From Mycoplasma leachii PG50 (GTDB lineage: Bacteria; Bacillota_I; Bacilli_A; Mycoplasmatales; Mycoplasmataceae): 64,000 bases of DNA. The stretch is from positions 620,001 to 684,000 of the forward strand of contig NC_014751.1 of NCBI RefSeq assembly GCF_000183365.1, read 5' to 3'. A model generated the notes under the pieces. That model did no database searches. It saw only the letters and a program-made list of their open reading frames with translations, and was not told the origin of the DNA. Shown here piece after piece: positions 33,758-44,296 of the stretch (positions are counted from its first letter, which is position 1; every line of letters starts with the position of its first letter). The translations under genes and the position numbers were made by a program.

Positions 33758-34359
33758 TTTTTAATTGGTTTATAAGATTTTCTATGAATATCTAAAATAC
33801 CATATTTTTGTATAGCTAGTAAATGTTTTTTTGTACAATAACCTTTATGAGATTTAAAATCATAATTTGGATAAATTTGATCATATTCATCTAGTATTTT
33901 GTCTCTAGTAACTTTTGCTAAAATACTACTACAAGCAATAGAAAAACTTTTATCATCACCTTTAATGATTGGTAAAGTTTTAATATTAGTTAATTCAATA
34001 TTTTGATTACCATCAATTAAAGCAAGATCTGGAGTGATTTTTAAATTATTAATTGTTGTCTTAAAACCTAATAAACTAGCTTGTAAGGGGTTAAATTCAT
34101 CAACTTGTTTACTTGAAATTATAATAATTTGATAATCTAGACAATTTTTTATAATTTCATCATATAAAACTTGTCTAGTTTTAGGATTTAATTTTTTTGA
34201 ATCTTTTATTAAAGGGTTAAAATAATCAAGTTTTAAAATCACACTAGCAACAACTAAAGAACCAGCTAAACAACCTCTACCAGCTTCATCGCTTCCTGAT
34301 AAATAAGTAATATTATGAACAATTTTAATTTGATCATCAAATGATTTTCTACTTATCAT
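33736..34359 (-). CDS. rnhB: Ribonuclease HII
   Basis: A 207-residue nuclease cutting RNA in RNA-DNA hybrids and single ribonucleotides in DNA. It opens with GSDEAGRGCLAGSLVVAS (Asp-Glu metal ligands), has ALIDGNQNIEL (third acidic residue) and SIACSSILAKVTRD with the fourth. The length is typical. The start overlaps the end of rbgA by 7 bases. It closes the rpsP-rnhB run. Confidence 0.95.
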   Translation of the reverse strand: MISRKSFDDQIKIVHNITYLSGSDEAGRGCLAGSLVVASVILKLDYFNPLIKDSKKLNPKTRQVLYDEIIKNCLDYQIIIISSKQVDEFNPLQASLLGFKTTINNLKITPDLALIDGNQNIELTNIKTLPIIKGDDKSFSIACSSILAKVTRDKILDEYDQIYPNYDFKSHKGYCTKKHLLAIQKYGILDIHRKSYKPIKKISKETS

Positions 34360-35303
34360 AGTGAACTAATATCATTATCTTGTTTGTTATCTTCTGGATT
34401 AATAGCTTTTTGAATTTCTTCAGGAACTACTTCTAAAACTTTTTCAAATGAAATTTTTCCTAATTTACCTTTATCTAGATCTTTTAAAAATGAAGATAGT
34501 ATTCTTTCCATATCTAAAATATCTTCAGTAACATATCATTTTTTTTCAATTCCAATTGTTTCAAAAATCTTATAAGAATCTATAACTGAAATGGGTTTTT
34601 GTAGTCTTAAATTTATTTTGTAATATTTTTCAATAATATCATCATAATTGTTATAAATATAGCTCATTAATTTAGCTGCTACTCTTTCTTTTGGAAAGAC
34701 ATTATCTTTTATTGAATTAATAGCACAAATATTTACAGCAACTGTTTCAGATTCTAGTTTTGAAGGTAAAACTCCTGGTGTATCTAATAAATTAATAAAT
34801 GGATTTAAATGAATTAACTGAATTCCTCTAGTAACACCTGGTTTATTACCAACTTTAACATTTTTACCTTTAATTACTCTATTTATAAAAGTAGATTTTC
34901 CAACATTTGGAATTCCAATAACCAAAGCATTAATTAAAGTATTTTTTATTCCTTTAGCTTTGTCTTTTTCACGTTTTTTAATTGTTAACTCATTAATTAC
35001 ATTAATCAATTCATTAACTATATCAGTATGTCTATTATATAAAACAATTACTTTTGAATTTTCGTTTTTAATATAATAATCAACTCATTGTTGAGTAACT
35101 TTAGAATCAGCAATATCAGCTTTTGAAAAAATATAAACTATTGGTTTATCTTTTAAAAGCTTTTTAAAAGTGGCATTTTTTGATGAATAAGGAGCTCTTG
35201 AATCAATAACTTCAACAACGACATCTACTATTTCAATTCTTGCTTCAATATCTTTTAAAGTCTTATTCATATGACCTGGAAACCAGTTGAACTCAGCACT
35301 CAT
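34353..35303 (-). CDS. rbgA: Ribosome biogenesis GTPase RbgA (YlqF)
   Basis: A 316-residue GTPase acting late in 50S assembly. The G motifs are circularly permuted: FSKADIAD (G4-like) near residue 60 comes before IGIPNVGKSTFINRV (G1) and LLDTPGVLPSK (G3). The first residues (NWFPGHMNKTLKD) are the family signature. UGA-Trp codons split it, and with UGA as Trp the last residue is Trp before TAA 34353. Order rplS-rbgA-rnhB is as in B. subtilis. Confidence 0.95.
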
Positions 35304-35344
35304 AAAATCACTTCTTTCTTTTTTCTAATATAATCTTATCAATA

Positions 35345-35388
35345 AATAAAAAACATCATAATAAAGTAGAAAAATACTTTATATGATG
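35345..35388 (-). terminator. Terminator between rplS and rbgA
   Basis: CATCAT..ATAAAGTA / TACTTTAT.ATGATG (35354-35388) is followed by T6 on the minus strand directly after the rplS stop. It could lower expression of rbgA-rnhB relative to ribosomal genes. Confidence 0.8.
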
Positions 35389-35394
35389 ATTAAA

Positions 35395-35787
35395 TTATTT
35401 GATTTCTTTAGCTTGTTTTGTTGGCATAATTTCTTTAATTCTAGCAGCTTTACCAGAAAGTTTTCTAATGTAGTAAATACGAGATCTTCTAACTTTACCA
35501 CGTTTAATTAAAGTAACTGAGTCAATAATTGGTGAGTGTAAAGGAAAAGTTCTTTCAACAAATACACCATTTGACATTTTTCTAACAACTACAGAATAAG
35601 TAATTCCTGATCCTTGAGTTTTAATAACTAATCCTTCAAAAGATTGAATACGGAATTTGTCTCCTTCTTTAATTTTTACATCAACTCTAATAGTGTCTCC
35701 TGATCTAAAATCTATTAAATCATCACGTAATTGATTATTTATGATATCAAATTTTGATTTAACAGTTTTTGTTGCTTTTGAACTCAT
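35395..35787 (-). CDS. rplS: 50S ribosomal protein L19
   Basis: A 130-residue L19. Family blocks are [45 protein letters not shown] and [20 protein letters not shown]. No UGA codons. The ribosome site AAAGGAGAACA lies in the last codons of trmD, so the pair is coupled. Confidence 0.98.
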   Translation of the reverse strand: MSSKATKTVKSKFDIINNQLRDDLIDFRSGDTIRVDVKIKEGDKFRIQSFEGLVIKTQGSGITYSVVVRKMSNGVFVERTFPLHSPIIDSVTLIKRGKVRRSRIYYIRKLSGKAARIKEIMPTKQAKEIK

Positions 35788-35788
35788 A

Positions 35789-36511
35789 CTATTGTTCTCC
35801 TTTCATCTTTTTATAAATTTCTAATTGGTGTTTATTTAATTTAGTTATATCAATTAAATCTGGTCTTTTTTTAAGTGTTTTTATTACTTGCTGTTCTTCT
35901 CTTCACTTTTTAATATTTTGATGATGACCACTTAATAAAACATCTGGAACTTTTTTATTTCTAAATTCATATGGTTTAGTATAAACTGGATGATCTAATA
36001 AATTATTTTCAAAACTTTCATTTTCATGTGATTCTTGTTTAATGACATTTGGTAAAAGCCTTGATATTGAATCAACTAGAATCAAACTAGCTAATTCTCC
36101 ACCAGTTATTACATAATCTCCAATTGATATTTCATCATCAATATAATCTAAAACTCTTTCATCATATCCTTCATAATGACCACATACAATAATAATATGT
36201 TCATAATTATTAGCATAAGTTTTTACTATAGATTGATTTAAAGTTTTTCCTTGTGGTGTTGTTAATAAAACAATTGATTTTGTTGTTTTTACTGATTCAA
36301 TTGCTTTAATTAGTGGTTCAATCATTAAAACCATTCCACTACCACCACCATATTGATAATCATCAACTTGATTGTGACTAAGTGTAGAAAAGTTTCTTAA
36401 GTCAATAATTTCTATTTTAATAGCTTGCTTATTAATTGCTCTTTTTATAATTGATTCTTCTATATATGAGTTAATAATTTTAGGAAATAAAGTAATAATA
36501 GAAAACTTCAT
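35789..36511 (-). CDS. trmD: tRNA (guanine37-N1)-methyltransferase TrmD
   Basis: A 240-residue SPOUT methyltransferase making m1G37, which prevents frameshifting. Visible blocks are [56 protein letters not shown] (knot and SAM loop) and [11 protein letters not shown]. The C-terminus, after a UGA-Trp, ends KKMKGEQ at TAG 35789. It lies between rimM and rplS as in most Firmicutes. Confidence 0.97.
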
Positions 36512-36512
36512 G

Positions 36513-37001
36513 TTATTTTAGTCCTTCAACATTTTTTGCTATTATCATTTGATTTTCATAATCAATTTCTTTTATAAAAACATCAACTAAAGGAACTCAA
36601 AACTCTTTAAGATCTTCTGATTTAACTTTTATTAATTGTTGATAACTATTATTCATATAATCTATAATAATTCCATTTGTTTTAAAACTAGTAAACTTAA
36701 AGTTAATTAATGATACAAGCCGAGTGATATTTTGATTTTTTAAACAATATATTTCTTTGTTTTTAAATTTAATAACATCATTAATATTATTTAAATTTAA
36801 AAACTTAACAATTAAATAATTTTTATTTAAATTAATTTCTTGTATTCTTAAAACTTGAAAATTATCATTAGTTTTTATAAAAAAGGTATTGATTTTATTT
36901 AAATCATCAATCACAATATCACTATTTAAAATAACTTTAACCTGTCCTTTAATAGAAAAAGTATTGACTATAACACCTATTTTAATAAGATTAGCATTCA
37001 T
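36513..37001 (-). CDS. rimM: Ribosome maturation factor RimM
   Basis: A 162-residue factor for 30S maturation (S19/16S head). The N-terminus [18 protein letters not shown] is the RimM signature (IGxIxxxxGxxGxVKV). The PRC-barrel part has [13 protein letters not shown] after a UGA-Trp. The stop lies one base from the trmD start. The sequence is divergent, but context and N-terminus fix it. Confidence 0.92.
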
Positions 37002-37018
37002 TGATTATTTTAATCTAA

Positions 37019-37345
37019 TTAATTATCTTTACTTTTTTTAGTAGTTTTTTTAGATACAGGTTTTTTATTTTCAGTTTGAGTATTTTTAGAAAATTTAGAT
37101 TCGTGCAAAGCTTTTAAAATTCCTTGTTTAGAAAGCAAACTTCTTACTGTATCAGTTGGTTGAGCACCATTATTTAATCATTTTAAAGTTAATTCATTAT
37201 CAATTTTAACTTCATCTTTTAATGGATTGAATGTTCCAACTAATTCAATATATTGTCCATTACGATTAACACGTGAGTCAGCTGCTACTATTCTATAAAA
37301 TGGTGCTTGCTTTTTACCGATTCTTTTTAATCTTAATTTAACCAT
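37019..37345 (-). CDS. rpsP: 30S ribosomal protein S16
   Basis: A 108-residue S16: [39 protein letters not shown] and [21 protein letters not shown] Lys/Ser/Thr-rich tail of about 25 residues extends the usual 80-90 residue protein. UGA-Trp at LKWLN. GGAGG lies 8 bases before ATG. First gene of the rpsP-rimM-trmD-rplS run. Confidence 0.97.
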
Positions 37346-37392
37346 TGTTTCCTCCTATAATATATTTTTAAAACCTTAATAATAATAACAAT

Positions 37393-37430
37393 TTTAAAAA
37401 AAGGTGTCAAGTAATTGCACTTAACACCTA
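37393..37430 (-). terminator. Terminator after rlmH
   Basis: AGGTGTCAAGT / ACTTAACACCT (37402-37429) with T7 on the minus strand, five bases past the rlmH stop, separating it from rpsP. Confidence 0.85.
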
Positions 37431-37434
37431 AAAA

Positions 37435-37902
37435 TTATTTGTGATATTTTTCATTATTAATAATTTTAAAAACTCTATAAATTTGTTCTATTAAAACAAT
37501 TCTACATAACTGATGTGGAAGTGTAATTTTAGCTAGTGAAAACTTATTGGTAAAAGAATTTAAAAAACTTTTTGAATATCCATCACTAGGACCTATAATA
37601 AATAAGATTTTTGCTGATTTATAATTAAGATTTGTTTTTATAATTTCAACTAAATTTTCAGTTGAAATTAATCTTGAGTTAACATCAAGAACTACTTTTT
37701 CAAAATCTTTATAATTTTGTAATTTTTTTAATAATAAGTTAGAATTTTCATCTTTAATTTTATTTAACTCACCATTAACTTCTTCTTTTAGTTCAATAAT
37801 TTCTAAATCTACATATTTTTTTAATCTTTTAAAATAATCATTAAAAGCATCAATATAAAATTTTTTATCTAATTTACCAAAACAAAGTATTTTGATTTTC
37901 AT
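37435..37902 (-). CDS. rlmH: 23S rRNA pseudouridine1915-N3-methyltransferase RlmH
   Basis: A 155-residue SPOUT methyltransferase acting on 70S helix 69. Family blocks: MKIKILCFGKLDKKFY, LFIIGPSDGYS (SAM loop), ITLPHQLCRIVLIEQIYRVF and the end EKYHK. The length is normal. Five bases separate it from ffh, so it is in the ffh operon. Confidence 0.95.
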   Translation of the reverse strand: MKIKILCFGKLDKKFYIDAFNDYFKRLKKYVDLEIIELKEEVNGELNKIKDENSNLLLKKLQNYKDFEKVVLDVNSRLISTENLVEIIKTNLNYKSAKILFIIGPSDGYSKSFLNSFTNKFSLAKITLPHQLCRIVLIEQIYRVFKIINNEKYHK

Positions 37903-37907
37903 AGATT

Positions 37908-39251
37908 TTAAAATTTAAATCCGCCTTTAGAAAGATTTGGCATTCTTCCACTTTTAATCATTTTAGTTATTTCTAAAACTTGTTTTTTACCTTTTTCAAA
38001 AGAGTTTATTAACTCATTAAATTCTTTTTCAGTTCTTCCTGATCCTTTAATAATTCTATTTTTTCTACTTATTGCTTTTAAAACTCTTGGATCACGTCTT
38101 TCTTTTAAAGTCATTGAATCCATTAAGATTGAAAATACAGCTAATTTTCTTTGAGCATCTTGAATTTGTGTTTCGCTTACTTTATTAATAGGTAACATTT
38201 TCATCAACTTATTTAAACTACCCATTTTTGCAATTTGAGCTAACTGATTTCTTAAATCTTCTAAATCAAATTGACCTAAAAACATTCGATTCATAGTTTT
38301 TTGAATAGAACGTTCATCAATATTTTCTACAGCTTTTTCAAATAAAGTTTCAATATCACCCATTCCCATTAATCTATCAGCCATTCTTTTTGGATAAAAA
38401 GCAGCTAAAGCATTATATCCTTCACCTTCACCGATAAACTTAATAGGTAGTTTAGTTAAATAACTAATAGATAAAGTAGCTCCACCTCTAGCATCTCCAT
38501 CTAATTTAGTAACAACAACTCCAGATAGTTTTAACTTACTATTAAACTCATTTGTAACATTAATAATTTCTTGACCACTCATTCCATCAACAACTAATAA
38601 AATTTCACTTGGCGATGTTTTTTTCTTTAAATTGTCTAATTCAGTCATTAAAACTTGATCAACTTGCAATCTTCCTGCTGTATCTAAAATTACAACATCA
38701 AAATTATTTTCTTGTGCATATTCTAAAGCTTCTTGTGCAGTTAAAATAGGATCTTGTTTTCCTTTTTCAAATACTTGTGTATTTGTTTTTTGTCCAAGTT
38801 GAATTAGTTGTTCAATAGCTCCTGGTCTATAAATATCTAAACCAACTAATAAAACTTTTTTCTTATTTTTTTTATTTAATAAATAAGCAAGTTTATTAGC
38901 AGTAGTAGTTTTACCACTTCCTTGTAATCCAACCATCATAACAACACTTGGTTTTTTATTTAATTCTAAAGGTGCATTTTCTTTTCCTAAAATATTAACT
39001 AATTCTTCATGAACAATTTTAATCATTTGCTGATGAGCATTAGCACCTTCAAATATATACCCACCTAAAGCTTTTTGTTTTACATTATTAATAATTTCTT
39101 TAGTTGCTTCAATATTAACATCTGCTTCTAGTAAAGATAATCTAATTTCTTTTAATGTTTCTTTAATGTTTTCTTCATTTAAAGTAGAATTCTTCATATT
39201 TTTTTCAATGCTTTTTTGCATTCTTTTTGATAAAAAATCACCAAATCCCAT
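37908..39251 (-). CDS. ffh: Signal recognition particle protein Ffh
   Basis: 447 residues. N domain, then the G domain with GLQGSGKTTTANKLA (G1), DTAGRLQ (G3), TKLDGDARGG (G4) and the M domain rich in Met (MGSLNKLMKMLP, RRMFLG-type) ending KGGFKF. It binds 4.5S RNA and signal peptides and delivers ribosomes to FtsY and SecYEG. No UGA codons, unusual for a gene this long here, but the M domain naturally lacks Trp. Confidence 0.98.
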   Translation of the reverse strand: MGFGDFLSKRMQKSIEKNMKNSTLNEENIKETLKEIRLSLLEADVNIEATKEIINNVKQKALGGYIFEGANAHQQMIKIVHEELVNILGKENAPLELNKKPSVVMMVGLQGSGKTTTANKLAYLLNKKNKKKVLLVGLDIYRPGAIEQLIQLGQKTNTQVFEKGKQDPILTAQEALEYAQENNFDVVILDTAGRLQVDQVLMTELDNLKKKTSPSEILLVVDGMSGQEIINVTNEFNSKLKLSGVVVTKLDGDARGGATLSISYLTKLPIKFIGEGEGYNALAAFYPKRMADRLMGMGDIETLFEKAVENIDERSIQKTMNRMFLGQFDLEDLRNQLAQIAKMGSLNKLMKMLPINKVSETQIQDAQRKLAVFSILMDSMTLKERRDPRVLKAISRKNRIIKGSGRTEKEFNELINSFEKGKKQVLEITKMIKSGRMPNLSKGGFKF

Positions 39252-39280
39252 ATTAACTCCTTTTCTAACTAAAACCTATT

Positions 39281-40810
39281 TTATTTTAAAACATCAGTTT
39301 CTTTTCTTTCTCTTATTACCGTTATTGTTATTTCACCAGGAATAATTACTTTATTTTTTATTTCTTCTTTCATTTTTTCTAAAATCATTGCTAAATCTAA
39401 ATCAGAAGCAACTAATGGATTAACTATTAATCTAATTTGACGACCAGATTGTAATGCATATGTTTTAGCAACTCCTGGAATGGAATTACCAATCTTTTCA
39501 ATTTCAGTCATTCTTAAAATAAATTCATCAATTGCATTATATCTAGCTCCAGGTCTAGAAGCTGAAATAGAATCAGCAATAGCAACAATAGCAGCTATTT
39601 CACTTTCTTTTTCTTTATCTTCATGATGAGATTCAATGCAATTTATAATAATTGGATCTTCATTATATTTTTTAGCAATTTCTGCACCTAATACAACGTG
39701 ACTACCTTGCTTTTCAAAATCTATAGCTTTACCAATATCATGTAATAATCCTGCTCTAATTGCTTTTTCAACATCTAAACCTAACTCAGAAGCAATAGCT
39801 CCAGATAGTTTAGCAACTTCAATAGAATGAGCTAAGACATTTTGCCCATAACTAGTTCTAAACTTTAATTTACCAATTAATTTAACTAATTCAATATCAA
39901 TATCATTAATATTTAACTCTTTAATAGTACTTAAGCCAGTTTCTTGAATTATATACTCTAATTCTTGTTCTTGTTTTTTTAATTCATTTTCAATTTTAAT
40001 TGGTTGGATTCTACCATCAATAATTAACTGTTCTAATGTTCTTGTTGCTATTTCTCTTCTAATTGGATTAAAAGAAGAAACTACAACAGTGTTTGGTGTT
40101 TCATCAACAATAATATCAACTCCACCAATTTGTTCAAAAGCTTTCATATTTCTACCGTCTTTACCAATAATACGACTCTTAAGATCATCAGATGGTAATT
40201 TAACAATATTAGTTGTTCTTTGACTTGTAAGTTCTACTTTAATTCTTTCCATTGCTGAAATTATAATATTATTAGCAATCATTTTAGAACTACTATGTGC
40301 TTGTGATTCAGCATTTTTTAAAATAGAAATAAGTTCTTTTTCTGATTTATTTTTTACTTGTTTTATTAATAATTCTTTTGCTTGGGATTTAGTTAAACCA
40401 GAAGCATCTTCTAAAATCTTGATTAAATATTCTTCTTTTTTATCTAATAAAAATTTTCTTTTTTCTAGATCTAATAAACTAGCATCTAATCTTTGTGATT
40501 TAGACTCAACTTTTTCTTGATTTCTTTTTAAATCATTACTTCTTAGTTCTAATTGTTCTTTTACTCTATCTAATTCGTTTTTTTCTAATTCACTTCTTTT
40601 TAAAAAAAGCATCTTTGCTTCACTAATTTCTTTATATCCATTAGCTAAAATTTGTTTTTTTGCTTGCTTAGCTTCTTTTGTATATTGTTCAACAAGACGC
40701 TTTCTTGATTTAGATTTTCATAAATACAAAGCAATAGAACTACAAATAATAAAGCAAATAAAAAATATACCACAAAAAACTGAGAGTAATATAATTATGT
40801 CATCATTCAT
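39281..40810 (-). CDS. rny: Ribonuclease Y
   Basis: A 509-residue membrane-anchored endoribonuclease that starts mRNA decay. Residues 5-27 are one membrane span (IIILLSVFCGIFFICFIICS), followed by a long coiled coil, a KH domain (SRIIGKDGRNMKAFEQIGGV) and an HD domain (LLHDIGKAIDFEKQGSH, ESHHEDKE). UGA-Trp near residue 31 hides the first part under the standard code. An extended -10 promoter lies upstream at 40864. Confidence 0.95.
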
Positions 40811-40861
40811 GTTATCTATTTTCTTTCTGCTTAAAAGTTACAATTAATTTTAAATACTAAT

Positions 40862-40875
40862 TTATTATAGCATTT
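40862..40875 (-). promoter_or_regulatory. Extended -10 promoter for rny-ffh-rlmH
   Basis: On the minus strand ATGCTATAAT (TATAAT at 40869-40864) is the same extended -10 as before the IS4 transposase. No good -35 is seen at 17 bases. It is 54 bases before the rny ATG. Confidence 0.6.
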
Positions 40876-40935
40876 AAAAAATAAAGAAATTTTTGACAAT
40901 AGCTAAGCAATGAAATTTTGACAATAATTACAAAC

Positions 40936-40957
40936 AAAAAAGCACATTGGTGCTTTA
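40936..40957 (-). terminator. Terminator after recA
   Basis: AAAGCAC / GTGCTTT (40939-40956) with T6 on the minus strand, three bases after the recA stop. Confidence 0.85.
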
Positions 40958-40959
40958 AA

Positions 40960-41997
40960 TTATTCTTTTTGTTCTATTATTTTTTTAACTTGTTGTATTA
41001 ATTCATTAGTTCTTTTTTCATCAGCATTTAATCACTGAATAACACTAGTTTTTCCTTGTCCTATTTTTTCATTTTGATAAGAATATCAAACACCAGATTT
41101 TTCAACAATTTCATAACTTACTAATAAATCAACTAATTCACCAATTTTATCAATACCTTTATTATATAAAAGTGATATGGTTGCAGTTTTAAAAGGAATA
41201 GCAGTTTTATTTTTAACAATTTTTATTTTAATTTTATTACCAATAATTTCTGAGTTTGAAAGAATATTTTCTGATTTTCTAACTTCTAGTCTAATTGATG
41301 AAAAAAACTTTAAAGCTTTACCACCTGTTGTAGTTTCTGGATTTCCAAAAATAACTCCAATTTTTTCTCTTAATTGATTAATAAAAATCACAGTTGTATT
41401 AGATTTTGCAATTAAACCATTTAACTTTCTTAAAGCTTTTGACATCATTCTTGCTTGTAGTCCAATTGACTGATCACTCATTTCACCTTCTAATTCAGTT
41501 TTTGGTACTAAAGCAGCTACTGAATCAACAATAATTAAATCAATACTATTTGAATTAATTAACATTTCTAAAATATCTAATGCTTGCTCACCATTATCTG
41601 GTTGACTAACTAATAATTTGTTAGTATCAATACCTAAATTATGACAATATTTTGGATCTAATGAATGTTCTGCATCAATAAAAGCAGCAATTCCTCCTAA
41701 TTTTTGAATTTCACAAATAGCATGTAGTGATAAAGTGGTTTTTCCAGATGATTCAGGACCATAAATTTCAATAATTCTTCCTTTAGGATAACCACCAATT
41801 CCTAAAGCATTATCTAATAAAAGTGAACCTGATGAAAAAGTTTCAACATTTAAATTATCACTTTGACCAAGAACCATAATAGAACCTTTACCAAACATTT
41901 TTTCAATTTCTTTAATAGCTTCTTTTAGTTCTTTTGAATTTCACATTTGTGATTCTTTTAAATTATTATCTTCTATTTTTTGTATTTCTGTACTCAT
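40960..41997 (-). CDS. recA: Recombinase RecA
   Basis: A 345-residue recombinase. Walker A GPESSGKT at 80-87, [12 protein letters not shown] (Walker B), L1/L2 loops with [20 protein letters not shown] and [20 protein letters not shown], and a short C-terminal domain after a UGA-Trp ([13 protein letters not shown]). The N-terminus was set at ATG 41997, before a UGA-Trp at residue 19. It has its own terminator; the cinA-like gene lies directly upstream. Confidence 0.97.
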
Positions 41998-42034
41998 AGC
42001 TTTTTTTCCTTTCATATTTGTATTAGAAAAAAAA

Positions 42035-42505
42035 TTAAAAAAGAACCATTTGCTTAATTTTTTTTACAATAAATTTAATAGCTCTTTTTTTAAAGAACTT
42101 TCTAGATACTACAAATTTAGGTTTAAATTCAAAAACTTTAATATCATTATTATAAAAAACACCAATATAAGCTAAACCTACAGGTTTATTTTCCATACTA
42201 TTAGGACCAGCATTACCAGTAAAACTAACTACAATATTTGTTTTTGTTAGTTCATAAGTTTTTATAAGCATTTCTTTTGCACACTCAAAAGAAATAACAC
42301 CATCTTTTTTAATAACTTGTTTATCTATATTTAAAATATTTTCTTTAAACACAGTTTGATAACAAACAAATGACCCATAAAATATTTTTGAACTATTTTT
42401 AATATTAGTAATTAAATTACTAAATAATCCACCAGTAAATGATTCACAAGTTGAAATTGTTAAATTAGCTTTAATTAATAATTTAACTATTTTTTTTAAA
42501 CTCAT
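42035..42505 (-). CDS. CinA C-terminal (nicotinamide-nucleotide amidase-like) protein
   Basis: A 156-residue stand-alone CinA C-terminal domain (PncC family, which deamidates NMN). It has ISTCESFTGGLFSNLI (the AESxTGG serine motif), VSFTGNAGP and PVGLAYIGVFY. The longer frame to 42583 overlaps RNase P RNA, so ATG 42505 with GTGGTGA upstream is the better start. cinA stands before recA in many Firmicutes. With NadD and NadE also in this window it fits NAD salvage. Confidence 0.85.
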   Translation of the reverse strand: MSLKKIVKLLIKANLTISTCESFTGGLFSNLITNIKNSSKIFYGSFVCYQTVFKENILNIDKQVIKKDGVISFECAKEMLIKTYELTKTNIVVSFTGNAGPNSMENKPVGLAYIGVFYNNDIKVFEFKPKFVVSRKFFKKRAIKFIVKKIKQMVLF

Positions 42506-42529
42506 AAAATCACCACAATCTATTAAAAA

Positions 42530-42888
42530 AAATGATGAGATTTTATCTATAACCCACGTTTTGTACTTTTTAGCGTCAATCATCTATCTAGTTAATAATA
42601 ACTTCTGATCTTGATTCTTATTCTCTTAATCAGATTCCTCTACCAAAATTTGAGTTTCTTACTTATGGGGTTTACCGCGTTCCATTTCAAGATTTCTCTT
42701 TATTCGTCTCTGTGGCACTTTATAACATTACCATAGCAAAGCCTTAGGTTAGTTATGCCGTCAGTAATTAATTACTGCCTAAATTTATTTTTTCATTTAG
42801 CATAAACACTACAATCATCACAGATTGTGTAAGCGTGGAGTTTCCTCTATATTCTTTTTCAAATACAGCGATTGACCAATAAAATCTC
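42530..42888 (-). ncRNA. rnpB: RNase P RNA (type B)
   Basis: The minus strand matches type B RNase P RNA as I know it from B. subtilis. It opens with CAATCGCTGTATTTGA and AGAGGAAACTCCACGCT (the P4 core; B. subtilis has GAGGAAAGTCC), then GCAGT..ACTGACGGCA, AAAGTGCCACAGAGACGAA, TGGAACGCGGTAAACCCC, AGAAACTCAAATTTTGGTAG and AGATAGATGATTGAC. P1 is GTCAATC / GATTGAC (42876-42870 with 42581-42575). Outside it GAGATTTTAT (42888-42879) pairs with ATAAAATCTC (42546-42537), followed by T8, so the outer helix doubles as terminator. It cuts 5' leaders from tRNA precursors. The exact ends are estimated. Confidence 0.92.
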
Positions 42889-42971
42889 TTATTAATTTTA
42901 CAACATAAATCAAACAAAACACTAGATAAACAATCTTAGTTTACTTATTAATAATTTATAAAATTTAATTT

Positions 42972-44195
42972 TTAATTATTAAAGTTAGGAAGTTTTTTAT
43001 TATCATTATCTATTTTAGATCTAAAAGCAAAATCATCAAAAACAACATTTTTATTAACTTTTCATTTACTTAAATCTTGATCAAAACTAGATGCATTAAA
43101 AAACATTTTACTCATATTGTTTACATTTAATACATTTCAATTGGAAATATTTTGATTAAATGAAGTTGCTCTAAAAAACATATTACTCATATCAGTCACA
43201 TTAGACACATCTCATTTTGAAATGTCTTGATTAAACATACTAGCACCTAAAAACATTGATCTCATATTAGTTACATTTTTAGTATTTCACACTAGTTTTT
43301 GATTATTATTATTAAAATTTTTAGCATCAACAAACATTGAATCCATATTGATTGCATTATTAGTTTTTCAACTACTTAGATTCTGATTAAATTGTTCAGC
43401 TTCGTTAAATATTGAATTAAATTTAATTACATTAGAAGTATTTCAATTTGAAATATCTTGATTAAAGTTTTTAGCCTTTTCAAACATTTCACTCATATTT
43501 TTAATATTATCTGTTTTTCAATTTTCTATACCTTTAATTTTTGAATTTATATTTTGTTGGAATGCTAATTTTAATGAAGTGATTTCTTTAGGTAAATGAT
43601 CTGGTACTTGATTTGTTTCAGGTTTAATTTTTTCTATTTGAATTTCAAAATCTCTAGTTAGAAAATATCCAATTTTTATTAACTGATTTTTGTTATAAAC
43701 TGGATTAATTCCATAACCTCAAAACTTAGATAAATCTTCTTTTGTATTTTCAATATTTTGTTTTAGTTGATAATTTATTTTTTCTTGATTTAAAATTTGA
43801 TTTTCTTTAATTTGAATGTCATTTAAAAGTACTTTGACTTGTTGATTATTTTTAAATTTATTCAATTGGATTTTTGTTTTAAAGTATTGATTTTTAATAG
43901 GTAAGTTTATTTTACTTGCTTTATATCTATAACCATTAGCTTTATCATATAACCTAGTAAAAGGTTCAAACTTATAACTTATTTTTTCTATATTTTTTAA
44001 TTCTTGTAATTGAGATTCTAAACTATTATTTTCTTTTTGTAAATTAGTAATTTTTAAATCAACTTCATTTAGTTCATCTTTGATTTTTGTACTTAACATT
44101 TCTAGAGTTTGTGTATCAAGTTGATAACAAGAAATAACTAAACTAGTTAAAGTAATTACTAATAGTGAATTTAAAAATATTAATATTTTTTTCAT
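42972..44195 (-). CDS. PARCEL (BspA-like) lipoprotein with coiled coil
   Basis: 407 residues. Leader MKKILIFLNSLLVITLTSLV with lipobox VISC. Residues 25-155 form a coiled coil (EVDLKITNLQKENNSLESQL... and KINYQLKQNIENTKEDL). Residues 215-390 are seven PARCEL repeats such as WNTSNVIKFNSIFNEAEQFN and WDVSNVTDMSNMFFRATSFN, in which every repeat Trp is coded TGA. Likely a surface display protein of the DUF285 group. It lies next to a second PARCEL lipoprotein. Confidence 0.9.
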
Positions 44196-44246
44196 ACAAA
44201 TTAATTCTCAATACTATTTTAAAAAAATCTCATTATAGAAAATAAA

Positions 44247-44274
44247 AAGTTCAAATAAATTTATTTGAACTTTA
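44247..44274 (-). terminator. Terminator after the 488-aa PARCEL lipoprotein
   Basis: AGTTCAAATAAA / TTTATTTGAACT (44249-44272) with T5 on the minus strand, 23 bases after the stop. Confidence 0.8.
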
Positions 44275-44296
44275 ATAAAAATTATATTAAATTATT

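Noticed and set aside
42506..42583. Longer N-terminus for the CinA-type protein (start 42583)
   Set aside because: This stretch is the 3' end of RNase P RNA. ATG 42505 has its own ribosome site.
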